Positions 17,803 to 24,464 of a DNA stretch of 64,000 nt are shown piece by piece; position 1 is the first letter of the stretch, and each line of letters opens with the position of its first letter. The notes beneath the pieces were generated by a model. The model did no database searches and was not told where the DNA came from. It saw only the letters and a program-made list of their open reading frames with translations. The position numbers and the translations under genes are program-made. The DNA is from Actinoplanes oblitus (GTDB lineage: Bacteria; Actinomycetota; Actinomycetes; Mycobacteriales; Micromonosporaceae): assembly GCF_030252345.1 (NCBI RefSeq), contig NZ_CP126980.1:7703501-7767500 (forward strand). Reading direction: 5' to 3'.

Positions 17803-17994
17803 GTGTCGGCTTCCTACCCCGTCCGGATCATCTCCGATGAGGTCGATACCGTGCGCGTCATGGTGTACGACATCCTCCGCCGCTGCGCCGCGGATGGCCG
17901 GTCGATGGTTGACGCCTTCGCTCACATCCTCGACGTGAGGCAGGATGGCGACCCGGTCACCGCTCCACTCGACGGCTGGTCTTCTCCATTTTGA
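17803..17994 (+). CDS. Possible 63-residue hypothetical protein
   Basis: Starting at GTG 17803, the product has protein-like alternation (SDEVDTVRVMVYDILRRCAADG, AFAHILDV) with predicted helix, which is better than other frames in this stretch. There is no ribosome site and the last 38 bases overlap the end of the convergent membrane-protein gene at 17957. It may be real, a fragment, or chance. Confidence 0.3.
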   Translation: MSASYPVRIISDEVDTVRVMVYDILRRCAADGRSMVDAFAHILDVRQDGDPVTAPLDGWSSPF

Positions 17995-18178
17995 ACATCG
18001 CGGCCCAAATGGTCACCGTCAGGAGGAGTGTTCCGGAGAAGGCACCGGCGCCGGCCGTAACGATTTGGTTGACGCTGGCGCCTGCCGCGTCCGAAAGCCA
18101 GCCAGCAATCAATGCCGCGATGATGGCTAATTCGAGAAAGACGACGAGAACGCAGAACCGATTTGGCATGCGGTCCAT
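17957..18178 (-). CDS. Two-helix membrane protein, paralogue A
   Basis: 73 residues from ATG 18178. Two hydrophobic helices (about 8-28 and 44-62) flank a short outside loop SDAAGASVNQIV and a GAGAFSGTL start of helix 2. The same plan and loop occur in the gene at 19626-19868 (AYAAGAFIGTM), so the two are paralogues despite low identity. Small proteins of this type are scattered on actinomycete mobile elements. Function unknown. The longer upstream frame lacks protein character, which favours this short form. Confidence 0.55.
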   Translation of the reverse strand: MDRMPNRFCVLVVFLELAIIAALIAGWLSDAAGASVNQIVTAGAGAFSGTLLLTVTIWAAMFKMEKTSRRVER

Positions 18179-18439
18179 GGGAACGCAGAAACCCCGCGCT
18201 TCAAAGCCCGGGGTGTCCTTTTGTTCATGATGCGCACAACCGTCGCATAACGTACTAGTAACCCGTACAAGGTCTGCGCGCACCGTATCGCGCCTGATGC
18301 GACTTGGAAACCCCCGAACCGCATCGCGGCGCAATAGTCCACTCCCGAGAGGCCTCAGACCCCCACCGGCCTGGGCCTCTGCCATTCCGGCCGAGGCGCG
18401 TAACGCCGGAGGTGAGGCGCGAAGGTCCGTACGCCCAGC

Positions 18440-18780
18440 GCCGCACCGGATCGAGACCGCGGCGCTCGTGCTGATCCTTTTCGCAGTCGGCAGGGCAGCC
18501 GGTGGGGCGTCGTTCACGCACGTCCGCGACTGGACCATGCGGCACGTTCCGGCCGGCACCCAGGTTGGTTCGGCTGGGACAACGCGATCATCTTTGAGCG
18601 GGTCCCGTCAACGCTGTTGGAGATGCCCAGGCATCAGCGGGCGAGTGAGGCAGCCGGCCGGTGTTGGACGGCACCGTCAACTTCGCCCACGGGCAACCGC
18701 CGCTGTCTCGCTCGGCTTGATCACCCAAACCGCTCCGTCCTCAATCCCACCGCCAGCGACCGCGCGTAAGCCTCGCCGTT
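18440..18780 (+). pseudogene. Decayed DUF2637-like membrane protein of a mobile element
   Basis: One frame reads ALVLILFAVGRAAGGASF followed by THVRDWTMRHVPAGT; after a one-base shift near 18558 the next frame continues HPGWFGWDNAIIFERVPSTL and LLEMPRHQRA. Together these follow the order of the DUF2637 family found on actinomycete integrative elements: helix, HDW-loop, GW-W-NA helix, then LLEIRRRRR. The third part (ATAAVSLGLITQT) appears only as a frame-shifted fragment. There is no usable start. Family assignment rests on motif order and is tentative. Confidence 0.45.
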
Positions 18781-18788
18781 TGCGTGCC

Positions 18789-18856
18789 GGATGACGCAGC
18801 TCACTAGTTCTTCAGCTTTGAAGCTAAACACTGGTCTTTCAGATTCGAAAGAGCTA
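18789..18856 (+). repeat. 68-bp direct repeat, copy 1 (upstream edge of phage relic)
   Basis: Begins GGATGACGCAGCTCACTAG and ends TTTCAGATTCGAAAGAGCTA. It matches 21860-21927 without gaps at 56 of 68 positions. The operator-like core TTTCAGATTCGAAA (18837-18850) is kept, but the -10 hexamer seen in copy 2 (TACGCT) reads TATTGG here, so this copy is probably not an active promoter. Confidence 0.85.
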
Positions 18857-18915
18857 TTGGGTCGCCAGTCTCGGGAAGCACCTCAGGAGCTTCGGCGCCC
18901 TCGACGTACTCACCC

Positions 18916-19612
18916 GTGTCCTCGTTTTCAACCGCGGGCGCTGAGTCGGCGGATTCAACCGGGCTCGTCACCTTGCTCGACCCGACCGACCTCGACCGGA
19001 TCTTTCCCGCCTACCTTCGCGTGGTCACTCAGATAATCGCGGAGGCGCGTCGGGTCAGTGCCCTGGTCGCGGGTGCCTCCCTGACCGCGTACCGCGGGCG
19101 TCGGCGGTGATGCTCCTGCGATTGCCTATGCCGGGCAGCTCCCGCCGGCCCGGCTCGCGACGAGCCTATTCGTTACGGGCCCTGTCCAGGTGAAGCGATC
19201 CCTCGCGGGAGGCGCGACGATTCAGACCTCGATTTCACGTGCCCGCGCGGCAACGGCCCGCGCTGCCGCCCGGCACACCGCGGACGCCGGCCGCAGCACC
19301 GTCCGCGACACGGTTCGGCGCGATCGGGTCGCGCTGGGTTGGGCACGGCTGACCGGCGGCGATCCCTGCTACTTCTGCGCCATGCTCGCTGGCCGGGGGG
19401 CGGTCTACATAGGCAAAGACAGTGCCAGGGGAGAGGACCCGTACCACGACGGTTGCGGCTGCATTCCTGTACCGGTCTTCTCGCGTGGCGGAGCGTGGAC
19501 GGGCCGGTCCCGCGAGTACGCCCCCCTTTGGAAGGACTCAACCGAAGGGTACTCCGGTCGCGAGACAATAAGAGCCTTCCGCCGAGCCTATGAAGCCCGA
19601 CGGAAGGCGTAA
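18916..19612 (+). pseudogene. Phage minor head protein (MuF/VG15-like), frameshifted
   Basis: The N-terminal part, from GTG 18916, reads LLDPTDLDRIFPAYLRVVTQ and runs to a stop at 19108. A one-base frame change near 19090 links it to the second part, which has the family hallmark GDPCYFCAMLAGRGAVY and a closing HDGCGC, a Cys/His cluster conserved in actinophage VG15 proteins next to the portal gene. The C-terminal piece alone (from 19190) is open to 19612. In intact phages this protein lines the capsid portal; here it is broken. No portal gene precedes it, only the repeat at 18789. Confidence 0.7.
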
Positions 19613-19625
19613 ACCCAGGGATACC

Positions 19626-19868
19626 TCAGGGCCTGGAACTGTCATCGCTGGTCATAACAAGCGCCATCCACAGGCCCAGTCCGACCGTCATTGTTCCGAT
19701 GAACGCGCCAGCGGCGTAGGCAGCGACCTCTGCAAGCGACCCTCCACTCGCGTCCTTGATCCAGGCCGCAGTGAGCCCAGCAATTACTCCCAACAGGACG
19801 AGATTTACGGCAACCAGCACACGCAACAACATGGCCGTCACTCTGCTCAAAGGACTCATGTCGCGCAT
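19626..19868 (-). CDS. Two-helix membrane protein, paralogue B
   Basis: 80 residues from ATG 19868 (an in-frame ATG at 19859 is an alternative). Helices at about 14-34 and 50-72, joined by KDASGGSLAEVAAYAAGAF. The loop and the start of helix 2 align with paralogue A at 17957. It is inserted on the minus strand between phage-type plus-strand genes, which is typical of a moron or later insertion. Function unknown. Confidence 0.55.
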   Translation of the reverse strand: MRDMSPLSRVTAMLLRVLVAVNLVLLGVIAGLTAAWIKDASGGSLAEVAAYAAGAFIGTMTVGLGLWMALVMTSDDSSRP

Positions 19869-20029
19869 GAAAATAGATACCCTTGGATCTAATTTTGGCG
19901 GAGTTGGCACACATCTTCGACGTTCCGTCATCGTGCCAAGACGCTGCGCATGTAGTGGCCTAGCGCTGTTCACCCGAAAGAGAAGCGGGCAGGTCCCGCA
20001 CGCCGTCACGGGATCCAGAAGGTCACACC

Positions 20030-20548
20030 TTGTCGGAAGACCCCACCACCTCGCCCTCGACCGCGCCCGCTGGCAACGGTGACACGGCCGATGATGCGCC
20101 CAGCACCACCCCACCCCCTTCCGGCCAGGTGCCGCAGTGGGAGGGCGACTTCGACCCCGAGCGTGCTGCGCGCCTGGTCGAGAACCTGCGCCGCGATCTC
20201 GCCGAGGCCCGCGCGAAGGCCAAGACCCCGGCCTCGGAAGTCGCGGAGCTGAAGTCGCAGTTCGACGCGCTCAAGGGTGAACTGACTCAGTCGCGGCTCG
20301 ACGCGGCGAAGGCCGACGCCATCGCCTCCGCCTGCATCCCGGCGCACCTGGCCGCCTACGTCTCCGGCTCGACGCCGGAGGAGATCAAGGCCAGCGCCGA
20401 GAAGGTCGCCGCGGACTTCAGCGTCTCCGTCGACCCGGACCCGATTCCGGGCCGGCCGAAGCCGCGCCTCACCCCGGGCCACGCCACCGATGACTCCGCC
20501 CACTCATTCGATCCCGTCGCCGTCGCCGGGGCATCCCGGAGACCCTGA
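20030..20548 (+). CDS. Phage capsid scaffolding protein
   Basis: 172 residues from TTG 20030 with AGAAGG 7 bases upstream. A disordered acidic Thr/Pro/Ser start (about 1-40) leads to FDPERAARLVENLRRDLAEARAKA, a coiled coil, a small helical segment PAHLAAYVSGSTPEEI, and a tail PKPRLTPGHATDDS ending in FDPVAV, all characteristic of actinophage scaffolds. The last few residues come from DNA that, in another frame, begins the capsid fragment, so the true C-terminus may have been replaced by a deletion junction. Structural assembly role; probably non-functional in this context. Confidence 0.7.
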   Translation: MSEDPTTSPSTAPAGNGDTADDAPSTTPPPSGQVPQWEGDFDPERAARLVENLRRDLAEARAKAKTPASEVAELKSQFDALKGELTQSRLDAAKADAIASACIPAHLAAYVSGSTPEEIKASAEKVAADFSVSVDPDPIPGRPKPRLTPGHATDDSAHSFDPVAVAGASRRP

Positions 20549-21063
20549 CCCTTCCCTACAACGCTTCGACTCCGGAGCTGACCTTCACCAAGGCGCGGAA
20601 GACCCTCCGCGACCTGGGCCTGTCTCCGGATGGGCTCTGGGCGGCGTGCGGGACCGGGGTGTACGCGGAGCTGACCGACGCGAAGGCGATCTCCGACGCC
20701 TCCCAGTCCGGCTCGACGGAGGCTCTGCGCAACGCCCGTGTCGGGCGCGTCCGGGGCTTCAACACCTTCGAGCACAACTGTCTCGACGATGACGAGACCA
20801 TCTTCTACAACCGTGATGCGGTGTCCCTGGCGATCCGTGCCCCGTACCCGCCGGAGGGCACTGCCTTCTCCGCGATGCAGTCCGAGGGCGGCTTCGCGAT
20901 GACCTGGATCAAGGACTACGGCTCCTCGATCCTGAAGAACCGCTCGGTTTTCCCGACCTACGCCGGCGCTCAGGTCATCAAGGTCAAGCGGCTGGCCAAG
21001 GATGGGGCGACTTCCCTGATCACTCCGGCCATCCGGGTCAAGACCTCGATCGTTCCTGCCTGA
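20530..21063 (+). pseudogene. Phage major capsid protein, N-terminus deleted
   Basis: An open frame without start codon reads ETLTLPYNASTPELTFTKAR, LSPDGLWAACGTGVYAELTD, GSTEALRNARVGRVRGFNTF and IRAPYPPEGTAF to a stop at 21063. These match the C-terminal half of P22-coat-like capsid proteins of actinophages. About 150 N-terminal residues are missing and the sequence joins directly onto the scaffold gene in another frame, which indicates an internal deletion removing the scaffold-capsid junction. Confidence 0.65.
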
Positions 21064-21077
21064 GCGGGGGGCCGAGC

Positions 21078-21503
21078 GTGAGTCTGCCTCCGCTGGCCAC
21101 CGTCGAGGCGCTTGCCGTGCGCCTCGACGGCGAGGCCCTGACCGGCGCCGACCTTGCGCGGGCACGTGCTGCGCTCGACGACGTCTCGGCTCTTGTCCGA
21201 CTGGAGGCGGGTGTCGATTGGGTCGCCACCGACGGGGCCACGATCACCGCTCCGGCGGCCGTCGTGGCTGTCGTTCTGGCGGCGGCCCTGCGCGGCTACC
21301 GCAACCCGGACGCTTTCCCGAGCGAATCCGTCGGCTCCTACTCCTACCAGTACGCCCAGGGCTCGACGTCCGCTTATCTCACCGACAGCGAGATCCGAGT
21401 CGTCAAGGCCGCCGCAACCGGCCGAGCACGTGCCTACTCCATCCGTACGCCGCCGGCGTACGAGTGGCCGACGCAGCCCCGCGCACCCTGGGAGGCCCCG
21501 TGA
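21078..21503 (+). CDS. Phage head-tail connector (gp15/gp19-like adaptor)
   Basis: 141 residues from GTG 21078, 14 bases after the capsid fragment. Helical start LATVEALAVRLDGEALTGAD, then ARARAALDDVSALVRLEAG and a conserved VVLAAALRGYRNPDAF; the end SYSIRTPPAYEW is also seen in actinophage head-to-tail adaptors. The frame appears intact. In the living phage it would join portal and stopper. Its stop overlaps the next frame (GTGA). Confidence 0.65.
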   Translation: MSLPPLATVEALAVRLDGEALTGADLARARAALDDVSALVRLEAGVDWVATDGATITAPAAVVAVVLAAALRGYRNPDAFPSESVGSYSYQYAQGSTSAYLTDSEIRVVKAAATGRARAYSIRTPPAYEWPTQPRAPWEAP

Positions 21504-21750
21504 GGTTCCCCGACGCCGTCCCGGTGCTCCGACCCGCCGGCGTTGACGAGCACGGCAACTCCGGTACGAGTTGGGCCCCCCAGAGGAGTTCGTCGCAGTC
21601 GGCTTCTCCTGGTTTACCGGCACGGCCCGGACATCAGGAGCGTCGCGCCCGAGTTTGGCCCACTACCTGCGGCTGATCCGGACAACGGTCGGCCGCTCTG
21701 TTCCTTCTCTGTTCTGGCGCGTCTGCGCCCCCTGCATAAGAAGGCCCCTT
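21500..21750 (+). pseudogene. Phage head-tail stopper, fragmented
   Basis: GTG 21500 overlaps the connector stop and begins VRFPDAVPVLRPAGVDEHGN, the usual start of a phage stopper, up to GTSWAP at about 21580. The likeness then moves to other frames (PEEFVAVGF, then VYRHGPDIRS), so at least two frame changes separate the pieces. No downstream tail genes remain. Confidence 0.5.
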
Positions 21751-21816
21751 GGCGGGCGACCCGACTTAAGGGGGCCGCCCACTAGGTCACATCCCACCGC
21801 TGACGAGCAACGAACG

Positions 21817-21846
21817 AGCCCGGCCCGCCCTAGCGGCCGGGCTTTT
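21817..21846 (+). terminator. Intrinsic terminator at the right end of the phage relic
   Basis: AGCCCGGCC, nine-base loop, GGCCGGGCT followed by TTT. It insulates the decayed phage genes from the pirin promoter that begins 14 bases later. Confidence 0.78.
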
Positions 21847-21859
21847 CGTGCCTAGAGCC

Positions 21860-21927
21860 GGATGACGTGGCTCACTAGTTTTTCAGATTTTAAAGGAATC
21901 CCTAGTCTTTCAGATTTGAAAGAGCTA
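21860..21927 (+). repeat. 68-bp direct repeat, copy 2 (pirin promoter region)
   Basis: Begins GGATGACGTGGCTCACTAG and ends TTTCAGATTTGAAAGAGCTA. It contains two tandem operator-like sites, TTTCAGATTTTAAA and TTTCAGATTTGAAA. Copy 1 is 3071 bases upstream (18789). This copy leads directly into the pirin gene and is presumably the functional one. Confidence 0.85.
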
Positions 21928-21931
21928 CGCT
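21908..21931 (+). promoter_or_regulatory. Operator and -10 of the pirin gene
   Basis: TTTCAGATTTGAAA (21908-21921), an inverted repeat matching the MarR-gene operator at 16385 in 12 of 14 positions, is followed after four bases by TACGCT (21926-21931), the same -10 hexamer as in the MarR promoter. The mRNA has a 5' leader with AGGAGG before the ATG at 21960. Confidence 0.62.
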
Positions 21932-21959
21932 GACCGCACTGAAGTCAGGAGGGCTTGAG

Positions 21960-22910
21960 ATGCCTGCGATCACCGTTGATGACGTCCTTGTTCTGCCGCG
22001 TCTGCCGAAGCTGGACCCGGTCACGACGGAGTACCGCCCGGTGCGCCGCCTGACCACCGCGCCGCAGGGCTACGAGGGCGAGGGCTTCCCAGTGCGGCGC
22101 GCGTTCGCCGGGGTGCCGCTGTCCGAGCTTGATCCCTTCATCCACCTGGACCAGATGGGTGAGGTCGACTACGCGCCGGGCGAACCGAAGGGCACGCCCT
22201 GGCACCCGCACCGGGGATTCGAAACGGTCACCTACATGATCGATGGGATCATGGACCACCAGGACTCGCTGGGTGGCGGGGGCTCGATCTCCAACAGTGA
22301 CACGCAGTGGATGACCGCCGGTTCCGGGATCCTGCACATCGAGGCGCCGCCGGAGCACCTGGTGACCAGCGGCGGCCTGTTCCACGGACTGCAGCTCTGG
22401 GTGAACCTGCCGCGCGCCGCCAAGATGATCGACCCGAAGTACCAGGACATCCGCGGCAAGGCGGCCGCCCTGCTGACGACCCCGGACGGCGGTGCGCTGA
22501 TCCGGATCATCGCGGGCTCGGTGGCCGGGCACGCGGGGCCCGGCTCGACCTTCACCCCGATCAACCTGGCGCACGTGACGCTCCAGCCGGGCGCGCGGCT
22601 CGACCTGCCGTGGCAGCCGGAGTACAACGCGCTGGTCTACACGCTCTCCGGCGAGGGCTGGGCCGGCACCGACATGCGCCCGATCACACTCGGTCAGCTG
22701 GCCACGTTCGGCACCGGCGACGCGATCCGCGTGGAGGCGAAGACCGAGCTGGACCTGTTCATCATGGGCGGCCGGCCGATCCGCGAGCCGATCGCGCACT
22801 ACGGCCCGTTCGTGATGAACACGAAGGCCGAGCTCCAGCAGGCCTTCGAGGACTTCCAGAAGGGCCGCCTGGGCACCATCCCGGCAGCCCGGCTGCCGCA
22901 CACCGATTGA
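21960..22910 (+). CDS. Pirin-family protein
   Basis: 316 residues with the two-cupin pirin fold. The metal ligands are in place in the N-terminal cupin: HPHRGFETVTYMIDG (two His) and later HIEAPPEHL; DPFIHLDQMGEVDYAPG is a family signature. The C-terminal cupin (from about 180) ends with FIMGGRPIREPIAHYGPFVMN. Pirins bind Fe and act as quercetinase-like dioxygenases or redox-responsive co-regulators. AGGAGG lies 8 bases upstream. The operator shared with the MarR gene at 16415 suggests it is induced by the same signal. Confidence 0.92.
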   Translation: MPAITVDDVLVLPRLPKLDPVTTEYRPVRRLTTAPQGYEGEGFPVRRAFAGVPLSELDPFIHLDQMGEVDYAPGEPKGTPWHPHRGFETVTYMIDGIMDHQDSLGGGGSISNSDTQWMTAGSGILHIEAPPEHLVTSGGLFHGLQLWVNLPRAAKMIDPKYQDIRGKAAALLTTPDGGALIRIIAGSVAGHAGPGSTFTPINLAHVTLQPGARLDLPWQPEYNALVYTLSGEGWAGTDMRPITLGQLATFGTGDAIRVEAKTELDLFIMGGRPIREPIAHYGPFVMNTKAELQQAFEDFQKGRLGTIPAARLPHTD

Positions 22911-23018
22911 TTCTTTCGGTACGCGATGAGCCCGCACCGTTGGCCGCCGGAGATTGCCCGTTACCGACCGCATGCCGCCGAGCCCCGGGCTCGGCGGCTC
23001 CGGGCGTACCGGAAATCG
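22909..23018. repeat. Inverted pair of the CGGTACG intergenic repeat
   Basis: GATTCTTTCGGTACGC (22909-22924) and, on the other strand, CGATTTCCGGTACGCC (23003-23018) bracket the hairpin at 22974. The outer arms can pair, making a roughly 110-base structure directly behind the pirin stop. Such a layout is typical of REP-like or miniature inverted elements. Confidence 0.45.
22974..22998 (+). terminator. Hairpin after pirin
   Basis: GCCGCCGAGCC, three-base loop CCG, GGCTCGGCGGC: a perfect 11-bp stem 64 bases after the pirin stop. No T-run follows, so termination would rest on the stem alone or the hairpin is part of the repeat structure around it. Confidence 0.55.
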
Positions 23019-23065
23019 TCCACCCGAAGCACAGCGGGCCGGGACCGGGTCGCTAACCTGCGGCC

Positions 23066-23533
23066 GTGGCGATCCGTCAGGCAGTGCCCGCCGACGCGGG
23101 GGAACTGATCCGGCTGCGCGCGATTCTGCTGCGCACCTTCGACATGCCGGGGTGGAACGACGACTGGCGCGAGCCGGCCCGCCGGACGCTGGTGGAGCAG
23201 CTCGGGCGGCCGGCGGCGACGCTCGGCGCGTTCGTGGTGGACCGGCCGGCCGGGGACGGACTGGCGGCATGTGCGCTCGGGCAGATCGAGCAGCGGCTGG
23301 GCAATCCGGCCAACCCGGACGGGCGGATCGGCTACGTCTACAACGTGGTGACCGATGTCGATATGCGGCGGCGCGGGTACTCCCGCGCCTGCATGGAGGC
23401 GCTGCTGGAGTGGTTCCGGGAGCGCGGGGTGCGGGCCGCCGACCTGCGGGCGTCGGCCGACGGCGAGGCGCTCTACGAGTCGCTCGGGTTCCGCAGGAGC
23501 CACGAGCCGGGGATGCGGCTGACGATCAGCTGA
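23066..23533 (+). CDS. GNAT-family N-acetyltransferase
   Basis: 155 residues from GTG 23066. The acetyl-CoA binding motif A is visible as VYNVVTDVDMRRRGYSRACM (R-R-x-G-Y for R/Q-x-x-G-x-G/A), followed by motif B ADGEALYESLGFRRS, in the normal order. The N-terminal part (PADAGELIRLRAILLRTF) is typical for small-molecule acetyltransferases. Substrate unknown. The last 8 bases overlap the convergent Clp_N gene. Confidence 0.86.
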   Translation: MAIRQAVPADAGELIRLRAILLRTFDMPGWNDDWREPARRTLVEQLGRPAATLGAFVVDRPAGDGLAACALGQIEQRLGNPANPDGRIGYVYNVVTDVDMRRRGYSRACMEALLEWFRERGVRAADLRASADGEALYESLGFRRSHEPGMRLTIS

Positions 23534-24140
23534 CGCTGCGGACCTCCAGGGACCGGGTCAGCTCGGCGCGCAGTCGCTCGATGTCCACCGCACGCTCGGC
23601 GAGGACCAGCATCGCCAGCCCCTGACCCTCCCGGATCATGCCCAGCATGATGTGCTCCGGCGCGATGAACTTGTGCTTGAGCCGCAACGCCTCGCGCAGC
23701 GACAACTCTAGCACCTTCTTGTTCCGCGCGGAGAACGGGATGTGCCCGCTGGTGGTGAAGTACTGCTTGCCGAAGAGGCCGCGCTTCTTCGGGGCGGGGC
23801 GCGGCAGCCGCAGCGAGCCGGCGCCGAAGTTCTCCTCGATCGCGGCGCGGACCGCCTCCAGGTCGATGCCGATCGCCTTGAGCGCCGCGGCGTCCTCGGC
23901 ATCGCGCTCCGCGGTGGCCGCCGACTCGGTGGTGCGGTCGCCGACGTGCCGGACGACGGCGTCGCGCACCGCGGCCCGGTCGACGCCGGCCCCGCGCAGC
24001 ACCGCCGCCGCGCCGCAGTCGGTGGCCAGCAGCGCGAGCAGCAGGTGCTCCGTGCCGATCCTGGAATGGCCCAGCTCACGTGCCTGCTCCTGGGCGCCGG
24101 TCACGACGGCGCGCGCATCCAGGGTGAATCGCTCGAACAT
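23526..24140 (-). CDS. Clp N-terminal domain protein
   Basis: 204 residues without any AAA+ module. It starts MFERFTLDARAVVTGAQEQA with GTEHLLLALLATDCGAA, the first Clp_N repeat; the second (from about 130) has FSARNKKVLELSLREAL and IAPEHIMLGMIREGQG. Stand-alone Clp_N proteins are thought to bind substrates or modulate ClpC. It follows the HTH gene with a one-base gap (TGAGATG), so the two form an operon controlled by the paired palindromes at 24382-24425. Confidence 0.88.
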   Translation of the reverse strand: MFERFTLDARAVVTGAQEQARELGHSRIGTEHLLLALLATDCGAAAVLRGAGVDRAAVRDAVVRHVGDRTTESAATAERDAEDAAALKAIGIDLEAVRAAIEENFGAGSLRLPRPAPKKRGLFGKQYFTTSGHIPFSARNKKVLELSLREALRLKHKFIAPEHIMLGMIREGQGLAMLVLAERAVDIERLRAELTRSLEVRSVS

Positions 24141-24141
24141 C

Positions 24142-24378
24142 TCAGCCCTCCCGCGGGTCGTGCATCGGCATCAGACGTGCGTGCTTCTTGTGTACGCCCT
24201 GACGGGTCACCTCGAGCGCGTCGGCGATCTCCTGCCAGGACCAGCCCTTGCTACGGGCATTCGCCACCTGGAGGTGCTCCAGGCCCTCCAGCAGGCGGCG
24301 CAGTGCCACCACCGCGCGGAGCCCGACCCGGGGGTCGGCGCTGCTCGCGGCGGCGGCGAGGTCGGTTGCCTCGGTCAT
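24142..24378 (-). CDS. Small HTH regulator paired with Clp_N
   Basis: 78 residues. The C-terminal half holds a helix-turn-helix: NARSKGWSWQEIADALEV and TRQGVHKKHARL, the sequence style of sigma-region-4-like or Fis-like small regulators that sit beside Clp_N genes in actinomycetes. The N-terminus (VGLRAVVALRRLLEGLEHLQ) is a likely dimer helix. Its start is only 3 bases from the first of two perfect 16-bp palindromes, so autoregulation is very probable (inference). Confidence 0.8.
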   Translation of the reverse strand: MTEATDLAAAASSADPRVGLRAVVALRRLLEGLEHLQVANARSKGWSWQEIADALEVTRQGVHKKHARLMPMHDPREG

Positions 24379-24381
24379 GGT

Positions 24382-24397
24382 GTCAACCTACGTTGAC
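24382..24397. promoter_or_regulatory. Palindromic operator 1, GTCAACCTACGTTGAC
   Basis: 16-bp sequence with perfect 6-bp arms (GTCAAC/GTTGAC), directly upstream of the HTH gene start at 24378 on the minus strand. The centre-to-centre distance to operator 2 is 28 bp. Confidence 0.8.
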
Positions 24398-24409
24398 GCA
24401 GCCCGGATT

Positions 24410-24425
24410 GTCAACCTCGGTTGAC
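24410..24425. promoter_or_regulatory. Palindromic operator 2, GTCAACCTCGGTTGAC
   Basis: Same architecture as operator 1, arms extended to GTCAACC/GGTTGAC. Lies between the divergent HTH (24378, -) and M29 aminopeptidase (24465, +) genes, so it could influence both. Confidence 0.8.
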
Positions 24426-24464
24426 GGGCGGGCTTTTGCCGGCGCCCGCAACTAGGCTTCCGGC

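Noticed and set aside
17047..17925. 292-residue minus-strand open frame in the island
   Set aside because: It overlaps the better-supported 81-residue gene in another frame, lacks a ribosome site and shows no conserved motif.
18789..18856. Reading the direct repeats as classical attL/attR
   Set aside because: Only 82 percent identical, no tRNA gene, no integrase in the window, and one copy is a promoter; a recent site-specific integration is not supported.
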